From NCBI GenBank assembly GCA_903842455.1, contig CAIMLX010000032.1, positions 1 through 46,996 on the forward strand: 46,996 bases of DNA. Direction: 5' to 3'. This document shows positions 7,162 to 18,518 of this stretch, in pieces (positions within the stretch are counted from its first letter, which is position 1; each line of letters begins with the position of its first letter). The translations under genes were made by a program, and so were the position numbers. This stretch comes from an uncultured Hyphomicrobiales bacterium. GTDB taxonomy: Bacteria; Pseudomonadota; Alphaproteobacteria; Rhizobiales; Devosiaceae. Under the pieces are notes generated by a model. The model made no database searches. It saw only the letters and a list, made by a program, of their open reading frames with translations, and had not been told where the DNA came from.

Positions 7162-8205
7162 GTGAACTTTGCATCGGACAACTGGGCCGGGGCGACGCCC
7201 GAGGTGATGGCGGCGCTCAACGGCGCGAACGCGGGCTTTGCCCCGGCCTATGGCGGCGACGCGCTGACGGCGGCGGTGAAGGAGCGCTTCGCCGCGGTGT
7301 TCGAGCACGCGGTGGAGGTGTGGTTCACCGGGACGGGGACGGGCGCGAACTCGCTGTCGCTCAGCGGGCTGACCCGGCCGGGCGGCGTGGTGTTCGCGGG
7401 GGCGGAGGCGCATGTGAACGCCGACGAGAGCAACGCCTTCGAGTTCCAGTCGGGCGGCATGAAGATCATCGGGCTGCCGAGCCCCGATGGGCGGATCGAG
7501 CCCGAGGCGTTCACGGCGGCGCTGACCCGGCACCCCGATGGCGGACGCACGGTGCCGGTGGCGCTCAGCCTCACCAACGCGACCGAGTGGGGCACGGTCT
7601 ATGCGCCGGCGCAGGTGGCCGAACTCAGCGCCATCGCCCGCGGGCGCGGCCTGCTGGTGCATACCGATGGGGCACGGTTCGGCAACGCGGTGGCGGCGAC
7701 GGGAGCCACGCCCGCCGAGCTGACGTGGAAATCGGGCGTCGACTTCATGAGTTTCGGGGCGACCAAGAACGGCGCCTGGGCGGCGGAAGCGATCGTGTCG
7801 TTCCGGCCGGGGCTGTTCGACGGGATGGAGCAGCGGCGGCAGCGGGCCGGGCATGTGTTCAGCAAGGCGCGGTTCGTGGCGGCGCAGTTCGAGGGGTATT
7901 TTGCCGATGGGGCGTGGCTGAAGCGGGCCGGGCACGCCAACGCCATGGCGGAGCGGCTGCGGGTGGGCCTCAGGCAGTCGAACCGGGCGCGGCTCGCCTG
8001 GGAGAGCGCCATCAACGAGGTGTTCGCGGTGGTGCCGGTGGAGGTGCTCGCCGCGGTGCGGGCGGCCGGCGGCGCGATGCACGAGTGGCCGGCGGAGACG
8101 GCGGCCGAGGATCGCCGGCCGGGGGCCGGCGAGGTGATGGTGCGGCTGGTGACGAGCTGGGCGACGGACGACGGCGAGGTGCAGCGTTTCCTCGACCTGG
8201 TGTGA
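7162..8205 (+). CDS. ltaE: Low-specificity L-threonine aldolase-like PLP enzyme
   Basis: The 347-residue protein belongs to the beta-eliminating-lyase/threonine aldolase group. The expected pyridoxal-phosphate lysine is K202 in SFGATKNGA, and the cofactor-ring aspartate lies in HTDGARF (167-173). Activity would be cleavage of L-threonine or L-allo-threonine to glycine and acetaldehyde in the cytosol. The start is GTG 7162 with AAGAGG 9 nt upstream. Length and motif order are normal. It diverges from the dehydrogenase gene across about 100 bp and is followed by hrpB on the same strand 55 bp later. Confidence 0.88.
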   Translation: MNFASDNWAGATPEVMAALNGANAGFAPAYGGDALTAAVKERFAAVFEHAVEVWFTGTGTGANSLSLSGLTRPGGVVFAGAEAHVNADESNAFEFQSGGMKIIGLPSPDGRIEPEAFTAALTRHPDGGRTVPVALSLTNATEWGTVYAPAQVAELSAIARGRGLLVHTDGARFGNAVAATGATPAELTWKSGVDFMSFGATKNGAWAAEAIVSFRPGLFDGMEQRRQRAGHVFSKARFVAAQFEGYFADGAWLKRAGHANAMAERLRVGLRQSNRARLAWESAINEVFAVVPVEVLAAVRAAGGAMHEWPAETAAEDRRPGAGEVMVRLVTSWATDDGEVQRFLDLV

Positions 8206-8260
8206 GGTGAGGGGCGCAGCCCAGCTTGCCCTCCCCGGCGTTTTGGCCGATTGAGGCGGC

Positions 8261-10705
8261 ATGGATCTGACGCCGCTTCCCATCGACGACGCCCTGCCCC
8301 GCCTGAGCGCCGCGCTCGCGGCTGGGCCGTTCGCGGTGCTGGTGGCGCCGCCGGGGGCGGGCAAGACGACGCGGGTGCCGCTGGCGCTGCTGTCGGCGAC
8401 GTGGCGGGGCGACGGCAAGATCGTGATGCTGGAGCCGCGACGGCTGGCGGCGCGGGCGGCGGCGCGGCGCATGGCGCTGTCGCTGGGCGAAGAGGTCGGC
8501 GCGACCGTGGGCTACCGGGTGCGGCTCGACGCCAAGGTGTCGCGCCGGACGCGGATCGAGGTGGTGACCGAGGGCGTGTTCACCCGGATGCTGCTCGATG
8601 ATCCGGAACTGACCGGTGTTGCGGCGGTGATCTTCGACGAATTCCACGAACGCTCGCTCGATGCGGACCTCGGGCTGGCGCTGGCGCTCGATGCGGCGGC
8701 GCTGCGCGAGGACCTGCGGATTGTCGTGATGTCGGCGACGCTCGACGGGGCGCGGGTTTCGGCGCTGATGGACGAGGCGCCGGTGGTGGAGAGCCTGGGG
8801 CGGGCGTTTCCGGTCGAGACGTTCTATCGCGACCGCGACCCGGCATTGCGGCTTGAGGAGCAGGTGGCGGCGGTGACGCTCGAGGCACTGCGGTCGCAGC
8901 CGGGGTCGGCGCTGGTGTTCCTGCCCGGGCAGGCCGAGATTTCGCGCACCGCGGAGCGGCTGGCTGGACGGGTCGCAACCGATGTCGAGATCACGCCGCT
9001 CTATGGCCAGTTGTCGCCCGAGGAGCAGGACCGGGCGGTGTCGCCGGCCCCTGTGGGGAAGCGCAAGGTGGTGCTGGCGACCTCGATTGCCGAGACCTCG
9101 TTGACCATCGAGGGGGTGCGGATCGTTATCGATTCGGGCTTCCGGCGGGCGCCGGCCTACGAGCCGGCCACCGGGCTTACGGTATTGGAGACGCGGCGGA
9201 TTTCGCGCGCGGCGGCCGAGCAGCGGCGGGGGCGTGCCGGGCGCGTCGAGCCGGGTGTCTGCTATCGGCTGTGGGGGGAGGGGCAGAACGCGGCGATGGC
9301 GGCGTTCGATGTGCCCGAGATGCTGGAGGCCGACCTCAGCGGGCTGGCGCTCGACCTCGCCGGCTGGGGGGTGAGCGATCCCGCGCAGTTGCGGTTTCTC
9401 GATCCGCCGCCGAAGCCGGCCTGGGCCGAGGCCGTGGCGCTGCTGCGCGGGCTCGAGGCGATAGACGGGGATGGGCGGATCACCGCCGACGGCAAGGCGC
9501 TGGGCAAGCTGCCGCTGCATCCGCGGCTGGCGCATATGGTGCACCGGGCAGCGGGCGAGGACGACGCCCTGACGGCGGCGCAGATCGCGGTGGTGCTGGG
9601 CGAGCGCGGGCTCGGTGGCGACGGGGTGGACCTGGTGCACCGGCTGGAGCGCTTCGGCCGGGAGCGCGGCAAGCGGGCCGACGAGGCACATGGGCTGGCG
9701 CGGCGCTGGGCCCAGCTGGTGGGCAATACGGGGTCGGGCGGCGACGTGGGGCGGCATCTGGCGCGGGCCTATCCGGATCGCGTGGCGCAGCGGGCCGGCG
9801 GGCGCGGCAAGTTCCGGCTCGCCAACGGGCGGCAGGCCGCGTTGGAGGAGACCGACGCGCTGGCGAGTGCCGACTATCTCGTCGTCACCGATATCACTGG
9901 GGTGGCGGCGAGCGGGCGAATCCGGGCGGCGGCGCGGATCGAGCGGGAGACCATCGAGGACCTGTTCGCCGGGCAGATTATCGAGGAGGTGGCGATGAGC
10001 TTCGACCGGGCGTCGCGCAGCGTGCGGGCACGGCGGGTGCGGCGGCTCGGGGCGCTGCGGCTCGACGAGGCGCCGGTGGCGGTGGCCGATGCCGAGGCGG
10101 CGGCGCGGGCGCTGGCGGCAGGGATCGCCGAACTCGGCATCGGCGTGCTGCCGTGGACGAAGGAGCAGAGGGCGCTGCGGGCGCGGGCGACGTATCTGCG
10201 CGCGACGCTGGGCGAGGAGTGGCCGGACCTGTCGGATGCCGGGCTGGCAGCGGATGTCGGGTGGCTGGCTTCGGCGGTGCTGGGGAAGACGGCGCTGAGC
10301 GAGGTTGGGGCCGACGATCTCGGCGCGGCGCTCGAGGGGCTGCTGCCCTATGGGCGGCGGCAGGAGATCGAAAGGCTGCTGCCCTCGCATTTTTCGGCGC
10401 CGTCGGGATCGCACCTGCCGATCGACTACGGGGCAGAGAACGGGCCGGCGCTGGAGGTGCGGGTGCAGGAGCTGTTCGGGCTCGACCGGCATCCGTCGGT
10501 GGCGGGCGGCAAGGTACCGCTGCTGCTGGTGCTGCTGTCGCCGGCGCATCGACCGATCCAGACGACGCGGGACCTGCCGGGGTTCTGGCGGGGGAGCTGG
10601 AAGGATGTGGCAAAGGATCTGAAGGGGCGGTATCCGCGGCACTACTGGCCGGAGAACCCGCTCGAGGCGGCGGCGACGGCAAGGGCGAAGCCGCGGGGGA
10701 CGTGA
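8261..10705 (+). CDS. hrpB: ATP-dependent helicase HrpB
   Basis: The 814-residue protein is a DEAH/RHA-type helicase. Walker A is GAGKTT (32-37) and motif II is the HrpB-type DEFH (126-129, in IFDEFHERSLDADLG). SATLDG is motif III, and QRRGRAGRVEPGVCYRLW contains motif VI. The C-terminal third, ending near GFWRGSWKDVAKDLKGRYPR, is the HrpB-specific domain. The family is widespread in proteobacteria; in a few species it affects mRNA processing or virulence, but the general role is poorly defined. The ATG has GAGG 4-5 nt upstream. Codons overwhelmingly end in G (GCG, CGG, GGG). Confidence 0.95.
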   Translation: MDLTPLPIDDALPRLSAALAAGPFAVLVAPPGAGKTTRVPLALLSATWRGDGKIVMLEPRRLAARAAARRMALSLGEEVGATVGYRVRLDAKVSRRTRIEVVTEGVFTRMLLDDPELTGVAAVIFDEFHERSLDADLGLALALDAAALREDLRIVVMSATLDGARVSALMDEAPVVESLGRAFPVETFYRDRDPALRLEEQVAAVTLEALRSQPGSALVFLPGQAEISRTAERLAGRVATDVEITPLYGQLSPEEQDRAVSPAPVGKRKVVLATSIAETSLTIEGVRIVIDSGFRRAPAYEPATGLTVLETRRISRAAAEQRRGRAGRVEPGVCYRLWGEGQNAAMAAFDVPEMLEADLSGLALDLAGWGVSDPAQLRFLDPPPKPAWAEAVALLRGLEAIDGDGRITADGKALGKLPLHPRLAHMVHRAAGEDDALTAAQIAVVLGERGLGGDGVDLVHRLERFGRERGKRADEAHGLARRWAQLVGNTGSGGDVGRHLARAYPDRVAQRAGGRGKFRLANGRQAALEETDALASADYLVVTDITGVAASGRIRAAARIERETIEDLFAGQIIEEVAMSFDRASRSVRARRVRRLGALRLDEAPVAVADAEAAARALAAGIAELGIGVLPWTKEQRALRARATYLRATLGEEWPDLSDAGLAADVGWLASAVLGKTALSEVGADDLGAALEGLLPYGRRQEIERLLPSHFSAPSGSHLPIDYGAENGPALEVRVQELFGLDRHPSVAGGKVPLLLVLLSPAHRPIQTTRDLPGFWRGSWKDVAKDLKGRYPRHYWPENPLEAAATARAKPRGT

Positions 10706-10724
10706 GGGAGGCGGCCCCTTGCTA

Positions 10725-10870
10725 CCCCTCTCCTCAGCTCTGCTACGGCGCTGCGCGCCTAGCGCCGCTATCCTCTCCCGCAAGGGGCGAGGAGGCGATG
10801 GGGCCGCAGCGTCGTAGCGTGCGCATCCTCCCCCTTGGCGGGGAGGATGGTGGAGCTTGTGAGCGCCAGC
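10725..10870. repeat. Mosaic palindromic intergenic repeat, copy 4
   Basis: Modules include CTCAGCTCTGCTACGGCG, GCGCCTAGCGCCGC, a CCTCTCCC-type hairpin near 10770-10790, and a perfect ATCCTCCCC / GGGGAGGAT stem at 10825-10833 and 10840-10848. It fills the gap between the convergent hrpB and recQ genes. It shares modules with the copies at 106-281, 1841-1913 and 4701-4806. Confidence 0.7.
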
Positions 10871-10905
10871 GAACTAGCGGAACCGTGGAGAGGGGGTTTC
10901 GCCGG

Positions 10906-12732
10906 TCAGGCCGGTCCGGCGGCCTTCAGCACCGCCAGGAACTCCGCGCCGTAGCGCTTCAACTTCGACTCGCCTACGCCCGAGATGGTGCCCAGCTCCG
11001 CCATGGTCTGGGGGCGGTCGGTGGCCATGGCGCGGAGGGTGGTATCGTGGAAGACGACGTAGGGCGGGACGCCCTGGGCCTTGGCGAGGGCGGCGCGTTC
11101 GGTGCGGAGCGCTTCGAACAGGCTTTGCGCAGCCGGCGGCAGGGCGACGGCGTTCTGCAGTGAGCGGCGGGTTTCGGCGGCTTTGCGCGGGCGGTCGCGG
11201 CGGAGGGTGACCTTGCGTTCGCCCTTGAACACCGGGCGGGCTTCTTCGGAAAGGTGCAGGGCGCCGAAGGCGTTGTCGACGACGATCAGGCCCATGGCGG
11301 TGAGCTGGCGGATGACGGAGTTCCAGCTGCGCTGGTCCATGTCCTTGCCCTGCCCGAAGACCGGCTGTTCCTGGTGGCCGAACTGGGTGACCTTGTCGGT
11401 CTGCTTGCCGAGCAGCACATCGATGATGTGGGTGACGCCGAAGCGCTGGCCGGTGCGGAAGATCGCGGCCATGGCCTTGATGGCGGCATCGGAGCCATCC
11501 CAGGTATCGACCGGCGACAGGCAGCTGTCGCAGGAGCCGCAATTGCCGGGATGCGCCTCGCCGAAATGCGCGAGGATGGCCTTGCGGCGGCACTCGGCGG
11601 TTTCGCAGACGCCGAGTAGGGCATTGAGCTTGCTACGCTCGACCCGCTTCACCTCTTCGGGGGCGTTGCCCTCGTCGATCATGCGGCGGCGCTGGGCGAC
11701 GTCGGTCATGCCGTAGCACATCCACGCCTCGGCCGGCAGGCCGTCGCGGCCGGCGCGGCCGGTCTCCTGGTAGTATGCCTCGATGGAGGACGGCAGGTCC
11801 ATATGCGCGACGTAGCGGACATCGGGCTTGTCGATACCCATGCCGAAGGCCACCGTGGCGACGAGGCAGAGGGAATCCTCCTTGAGGAAGGCGTCCTGGT
11901 TGGCGCTGCGCTCATGGGAGGGCATGCCGGCATGATATGGCAGGGCGCGGATGCCCTCCTTGTTCAGCCATTCGGCGACATCCTCGACCTTCTTGCGGCT
12001 GAGGCAATAGACGATGCCGGAATTGCCCTGGTGGCGGGCGAGGAAGGCCTTCAGCTGCTGGCGGGCATTGTCGCGCTCGACGATCGAATAGGAGATGTTC
12101 GGGCGGTCGAAGCTGGTGGTGAAGACGCGGGCGGTGTTGAGGCCCAGGCGCTCGATGATATCGGCGCGGGTGGTCGGGTCGGCCGTGGCGGTGAGCGCGA
12201 TGCGGGGAACGCCGGGGTAATCCGCGGCGAGGCCCTCCAGCTGCCGGTATTCGGGGCGGAAATCGTGGCCCCACTGGGAAACGCAATGCGCCTCGTCGAT
12301 GGCAATCAGCGCGATCTTCACGCCCTGCATCATCGCCTTGAAGCCGGGGAGCACGAGGCGTTCGGGCGCGACGTAGAGCAGCTGCAGCTTGCCGTTCTTC
12401 AGGTCACGGAAGGTTTTCGCGCTTTCCTCGGAGGAGATCGACGAGTTGAGGGTCGCCGCGTTGACGCCGGCCTGGCGCAGGGCTTCCACCTGGTCGCGCA
12501 TCAGGGCGATGAGCGGCGAGACGACGATGCCGACACCGTCCCGCGCGATGGCCGGGACCTGGTAGCACATCGACTTGCCGGCGCCGGTGGGGAACAGCAC
12601 CACCGCGTCGCCGCCGCCGGTGACGTGGCGCACCACATCCTCCTGCTGGCCGCGGAAGGCCCGGTGGCCGAACACGGTGTGCAGGATATCGGCGGGGTCG
12701 CGGGGGGGCGTGTCGAAGAGCGACTCAAGCAT
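10906..12732 (-). CDS. recQ: ATP-dependent DNA helicase RecQ
   Basis: This 608-residue protein has the complete RecQ layout. Walker A is GAGKS (50-54), and DEAH is at 146-149 (AIDEAHCVSQWGHDFRPEY). Motif VI is YYQETGRAGRDG. The RQC zinc cysteines lie in CETAECRRKAILAHFG and NCGSCDSC. A C-terminal HRDC domain ends in TISGVGESKLKRYG. RecQ unwinds DNA in recombination and fork repair. I use ATG 12732; a TTG 36 bases further upstream is also open, but neither has a clear ribosome site. It lies 96 bp after the YdeI-like gene on the same strand and may be read from that operon. Confidence 0.95.
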   Translation of the reverse strand: MLESLFDTPPRDPADILHTVFGHRAFRGQQEDVVRHVTGGGDAVVLFPTGAGKSMCYQVPAIARDGVGIVVSPLIALMRDQVEALRQAGVNAATLNSSISSEESAKTFRDLKNGKLQLLYVAPERLVLPGFKAMMQGVKIALIAIDEAHCVSQWGHDFRPEYRQLEGLAADYPGVPRIALTATADPTTRADIIERLGLNTARVFTTSFDRPNISYSIVERDNARQQLKAFLARHQGNSGIVYCLSRKKVEDVAEWLNKEGIRALPYHAGMPSHERSANQDAFLKEDSLCLVATVAFGMGIDKPDVRYVAHMDLPSSIEAYYQETGRAGRDGLPAEAWMCYGMTDVAQRRRMIDEGNAPEEVKRVERSKLNALLGVCETAECRRKAILAHFGEAHPGNCGSCDSCLSPVDTWDGSDAAIKAMAAIFRTGQRFGVTHIIDVLLGKQTDKVTQFGHQEQPVFGQGKDMDQRSWNSVIRQLTAMGLIVVDNAFGALHLSEEARPVFKGERKVTLRRDRPRKAAETRRSLQNAVALPPAAQSLFEALRTERAALAKAQGVPPYVVFHDTTLRAMATDRPQTMAELGTISGVGESKLKRYGAEFLAVLKAAGPA

Positions 12733-12828
12733 GGGGCGATAGAGTCGGAAGGCAGGGGTGGGGGTCAAGGGTTTGTTAAGCTTTGACGCGCGGCATCCAT
12801 GCCGATGGCCCTTCTCCAGACGGTCGGC

Positions 12829-13266
12829 CTAGGCGCTCGTCAGGGCGTCGATGGCCTTCTGGACGCGGCGGGCGCGGGTGTCGGCGGCCTTGGCGCCTTC
12901 GATGGCCGTGACGTGAGCCTTGCGGTGGCTGGGCGCCAGTCTGTCCCAGGCGGCCTGCGCTGCGGGACTGGAGGCGAGGGCAGTCCTGAGGTCTTCCGGC
13001 GGCTCGACGAGGCGCGGCTTGTCGTCGAGGCTCAGTTCGACCTCATGGGTTTCGCCGCCCTTCACCCCGGTTATGCCGCGGATTTCGGCGCTGACACCAA
13101 TCAGCAGCAGGCCGGCCATGGTGGCGATCTTGCTCTGCCAAGCGTGGCCGGCGAGCGTCACCCTGACCAGCGGGTTCTTGCCACCCTCGAGGGCGTCCCT
13201 GACCTCGGGTGGCACGAGGATGCCGGTATTGTTGCCCATCTGGTGAATGATGGCGGTGAACTTCAT
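12829..13266 (-). CDS. YdeI/OmpD-associated (DUF1905-type) protein
   Basis: The 145-residue protein has a DUF1905-like N-terminal half (MKFTAIIHQMGNNTGILVPP, then TMAGLLLIGVSAEIRGITG). The C-terminal half is the OmpD-associated region: DLRTALASSPAAQAAWDRL, then SHRKAHVTAIEGAKAADTRA. These domains are common in small proteins of unknown role, often beside SRPBCC genes. The ATG at 13266 overlaps the stop of the SRPBCC gene by ATGA, so the two are translationally coupled. It is the last gene of the ArsR operon. Confidence 0.85.
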   Translation of the reverse strand: MKFTAIIHQMGNNTGILVPPEVRDALEGGKNPLVRVTLAGHAWQSKIATMAGLLLIGVSAEIRGITGVKGGETHEVELSLDDKPRLVEPPEDLRTALASSPAAQAAWDRLAPSHRKAHVTAIEGAKAADTRARRVQKAIDALTSA

Positions 13267-13763
13267 GCGGCATCTCCAAGGGTCGCGAGGTGGGCGGCGA
13301 GCTTGTCGTAGCTTTCGAGCGTGCCTTCGCGGAAGCCGCGGCGAGCGACGGCATCGCGGTTCTCGGTCGTCTCGAAGTGGGCCTCGAGGGTGAGGCGGGT
13401 GCGGCCACCGGGCAATTCGGCGAAACTGAGCACCTGGAGGAAGCTCGGCGGCGGGTTGTCGCCGAACGCCTCGCCGGATGCCGGGGCGTTGCGATAGGCG
13501 ATGCGCTCGGGCGGGACGATCGCGACGAAGAAGCTGTCGATGGGGAAATCCTGGCCATCGGGCGAGCGCATGACGTGGTGCCAGTGGCCGCCCTCGCGAA
13601 AATCCATCTCGACGACCGGGTTGGTGAAGCCTTTCGGGCCCCACCAGCGGCTGAGGTGGTAGGGGTCGGCGAACATTTTCCAAACGAGGTCGCGCGGGGC
13701 GTCGAACTCGCGCTCGATCTCGAGGCGGCGATCATCCGGGACGAGGGCGAGTTCGGGGAGCAT
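13263..13763 (-). CDS. SRPBCC (AHSA1-type) domain protein, second copy
   Basis: The 166-residue protein carries the AHSA1/START-like fold signature IEREFDAPRDLVWKMFADP followed by LSRWWGPKGF, and ends in FREGTLESYDKLAAHLATLG. Such proteins hold a hydrophobic cavity and are commonly encoded beside ArsR regulators; ligands are usually unknown. It starts 3 bp after the first SRPBCC gene and overlaps the YdeI-like gene by 4 bp. Confidence 0.87.
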   Translation of the reverse strand: MLPELALVPDDRRLEIEREFDAPRDLVWKMFADPYHLSRWWGPKGFTNPVVEMDFREGGHWHHVMRSPDGQDFPIDSFFVAIVPPERIAYRNAPASGEAFGDNPPPSFLQVLSFAELPGGRTRLTLEAHFETTENRDAVARRGFREGTLESYDKLAAHLATLGDAA

Positions 13764-13766
13764 CGG

Positions 13767-14255
13767 TCAGGCTTTCACGAGGTCGGCGAGGATGGCGTCG
13801 ATGACGGCGAAGCCATGCACCATGCCCGTTTCCATGCCGGAGGCAACCATGCCGTCGCGATCCTCGAAGCTGTCGAAGTTCGAGACGGAGCGGTAGTGGG
13901 TCTTGCCGTCCGCCTCCTCGAAGGTGTGGGTTTCGAGCAGGGTCTTGCCGAAGAACATGTTCTCCATGCCGAAGGTCCAGGCGAACTTTGCCGGCTCGTC
14001 CACCTCGCGGTACTCGCCGATGAAGATATAGACGTTGCCGTCGGGGTCGTGGCTCTCGATGCGCCATTTGCCGCCGGGGCGGACGTCGAAGGCGGTGATG
14101 ACGTTGCGCTGTCCCTCGGTGCCCCACCAGCGGGCGACGTGCTCGGGCTCGGTCATGACGCGCCAGACGAGGGCGCGCGGGGCGTGGAAGGTGCGGGTGG
14201 AGACGACGATCGCCTCGTCGGCGGGGGTCTCGATCTTCAGGTCGGGCAGTGGCAT
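13767..14255 (-). CDS. SRPBCC (AHSA1-type) domain protein, first copy
   Basis: From ATG 14255 (GGAGG 5 nt upstream) the protein has 162 residues, the normal size for the family. It contains VSTRTFHAPRALVWRVMTEP, then VARWWGTEGQ, and TFEEADGKTHYRSVSNFD. The frame stays open upstream to 14414, but those extra about 50 residues look like the tail of an ArsR protein, not an SRPBCC domain, and the strong ribosome site at 14261-14265 points to the shorter start. It follows arsR in the operon and is similar to the next gene, suggesting tandem duplication. Confidence 0.82.
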   Translation of the reverse strand: MPLPDLKIETPADEAIVVSTRTFHAPRALVWRVMTEPEHVARWWGTEGQRNVITAFDVRPGGKWRIESHDPDGNVYIFIGEYREVDEPAKFAWTFGMENMFFGKTLLETHTFEEADGKTHYRSVSNFDSFEDRDGMVASGMETGMVHGFAVIDAILADLVKA

Positions 14256-14261
14256 CTGGTC

Positions 14262-14414
14262 CTCCATCAAGTGGTTCACGTAGTGGGCGAGGCGATCGAG
14301 GTTCTCGTGCCAGAACCGCCAGTAGGTGACGAACCAGTGCCGTGGCTGTCCGGACATGGCTTCGCCGGTGACCTTCCGGATGGGCCGGAAGGCGATGATC
14401 CTTGCTCCAAGCAT
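14262..14414 (-). pseudogene. Remnant of a second ArsR C-terminus fused in frame ahead of the SRPBCC gene
   Basis: In the frame leading into the SRPBCC gene, the translation contains YWRFWHENLDRLAHYV. The C-terminus of the intact ArsR just upstream reads YRRFWEQSLDRLEDYL. Eleven of sixteen positions are identical and the shared W/Y/R/F pattern is distinctive. No ArsR helix-turn-helix precedes it. I read this as what is left after an ArsR-SRPBCC unit was duplicated and one ArsR was deleted. Alternatively the longer start at 14357 is used and the segment is an N-terminal extension. Confidence 0.45.
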
Positions 14415-14435
14415 CTTTCGCGGTGGTGCCGGCGG

Positions 14436-14780
14436 CTAGTTCTTCGTGCCGCCGGGGTCCCCCTTCTGCAGTTCGGCCAGGTAGTCTTCCAGGCGGTCGA
14501 GGCTCTGCTCCCAGAAGCGGCGATACTCCCCGACCCAGTCGGCGACTTCCGCCATCGGGGCCGCCTCGAGCTTGCAGGGGCGCCACTGGGCCTCCCTGCC
14601 CCGCGTGATCAACCCGGCATGCTCCAGCACCTTGAGGTGCTTGCTGACCGCGGCCAGCGACATGTCATAGGGCTCGGCGAGCTCACCGACGGTGGCTTCG
14701 CCGCGCGCCAGCTGCGCGAGGATGCCGCGGCGGGTGGGGTCGGCGAGGGCCGAGAGCGTGGTGGACAGGCGGTCGGTCAT
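14436..14780 (-). CDS. ArsR-family transcriptional regulator
   Basis: The 114-residue protein begins TTLSALADPTRRGILAQLAR, then VGELAEPYDMSLAAVSKHL and KVLEHAGLITRGREAQWRPC, a textbook ArsR winged helix. The metal-binding cysteine cluster of arsenic and cadmium sensors is absent, as is usual for the ArsR members paired with SRPBCC genes. The C-terminus is a Trp-rich amphipathic helix. It starts 7 bp after the hydrolase gene. It is probably a repressor of its own operon acting at the palindromes at 15611-15706 (inference). Confidence 0.88.
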   Translation of the reverse strand: MTDRLSTTLSALADPTRRGILAQLARGEATVGELAEPYDMSLAAVSKHLKVLEHAGLITRGREAQWRPCKLEAAPMAEVADWVGEYRRFWEQSLDRLEDYLAELQKGDPGGTKN

Positions 14781-14787
14781 CTTCGGC

Positions 14788-15594
14788 TCAGGCGGCGATG
14801 CGGGCGGCGGCACCCGAGAAGAAGCGGACCAGCTCGGGGGCGATGGCCTCGGCCTTCACCTCGTGGGTCTGGCCGGGAAGGATGACGTGGCCGGCGCCCG
14901 GGATGGTGTCGGCGCAGAGCTTCGTGCTGTCGATGATGACCGGAAACGTCTTGTCGCCGTTGATGGCGAGGGTGGGCACGGCGATGCGGCGCATGCGCTC
15001 GATGGGCGGGTTGAAGCCGTTCACCGCTTCCATGTCGAAGGGCAGGCTCGGCGCCTGCGGGGTGAGCTGCTTCCACATCTTCGAGAACTTCATCGGGAGC
15101 AGGAAGATGGACGGCATGCCGATCAGCTTGGTCATGAAGTAGGCGACTGCGTCGCCATTCTTGCCGTCGGCAACAAGTTGCTGGACTTCGGCTTCGAAGT
15201 TCTGCGGCACTTTGCGGGCCTTGGGGCCGACCATGTAGGGCGGCTCGTAGAAGGCGAGGTGTCTGATCGGCAGGCCGGCTGCCGCGGCTTCGATGGCGAG
15301 GCAGGCGCCGGACGAGAAGCCGATTATGGAGGCCGAGCCGCCGGCCTCGGCGATCAGTGCGCTGAGGTCCTCGAGTTCGCGCTCGATGCTGTAGTCGGTC
15401 GAGGGACCGGAGTCGCCGCGGGCCCGGCGGTCGTAATGATAGACGCGGAAATGCTTGCCCAGTTCGGCGGCGAGCTTGTTGGTCGGGCCGAAATGGCGGC
15501 CGCAGAGCGCGCCTTCGACGAGGATGACCGGCTCACCGGCGCCATAGACATCGTAGGCGATGCGGGTGCCGTCGCGGGAGGTGATGGTGTGCAT
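14788..15594 (-). CDS. Alpha/beta-hydrolase
   Basis: This is a 268-residue alpha/beta-hydrolase fold protein. The nucleophile elbow is G92-F-S94-S-G96, and the C-terminal GAGHVILP segment supplies the likely catalytic histidine. There is no signal peptide. ATG 15594 with GAGG 9 nt upstream is preferred over a TTG 15 bases earlier. It is the first gene of the leftward operon with arsR, two SRPBCC genes and the YdeI-like gene. The substrate is unknown; many relatives are annotated only as hydrolases. Confidence 0.85.
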   Translation of the reverse strand: MHTITSRDGTRIAYDVYGAGEPVILVEGALCGRHFGPTNKLAAELGKHFRVYHYDRRARGDSGPSTDYSIERELEDLSALIAEAGGSASIIGFSSGACLAIEAAAAGLPIRHLAFYEPPYMVGPKARKVPQNFEAEVQQLVADGKNGDAVAYFMTKLIGMPSIFLLPMKFSKMWKQLTPQAPSLPFDMEAVNGFNPPIERMRRIAVPTLAINGDKTFPVIIDSTKLCADTIPGAGHVILPGQTHEVKAEAIAPELVRFFSGAAARIAA

Positions 15595-15610
15595 GATGGC
15601 GATCCTCAAT

Positions 15611-15706
15611 TCAACCAGCCAGTTGATAACATACTGGTTGAATATAGAGGACGAGGATGCCTGTCAACCGGCTGGTTGAATAACAACCAACGGTTGGTTG
15701 AATAAC
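15611..15706 (-). promoter_or_regulatory. Cluster of three palindromic operators upstream of the hydrolase-arsR operon
   Basis: Three palindromes share the form TCAACC-N4-GGTTGA: 15611-15626 (one mismatch, AGTTGA), 15664-15679 (perfect), and 15684-15700 (CAACCAA-CGG-TTGGTTG, perfect). A further half-site GGTTGA lies at 15636-15641. The word TGGTTGAATA is repeated three times in direct orientation (from 15635, 15673 and 15695). The cluster fills the 119-bp gap upstream of the hydrolase gene. The ArsR encoded in the operon is the obvious candidate ligand; a TetR-type protein encoded elsewhere is the alternative. Confidence 0.7.
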
Positions 15707-15713
15707 TACCGCG

Positions 15714-18514
<2,801 letters not shown>

Positions 18515-18518
18515 CTAC

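Noticed and set aside
8012-10783. A 923-codon arginine/proline-rich frame opposite hrpB
   Set aside because: Its composition is that of an antisense shadow, and hrpB on the other strand has all helicase motifs.
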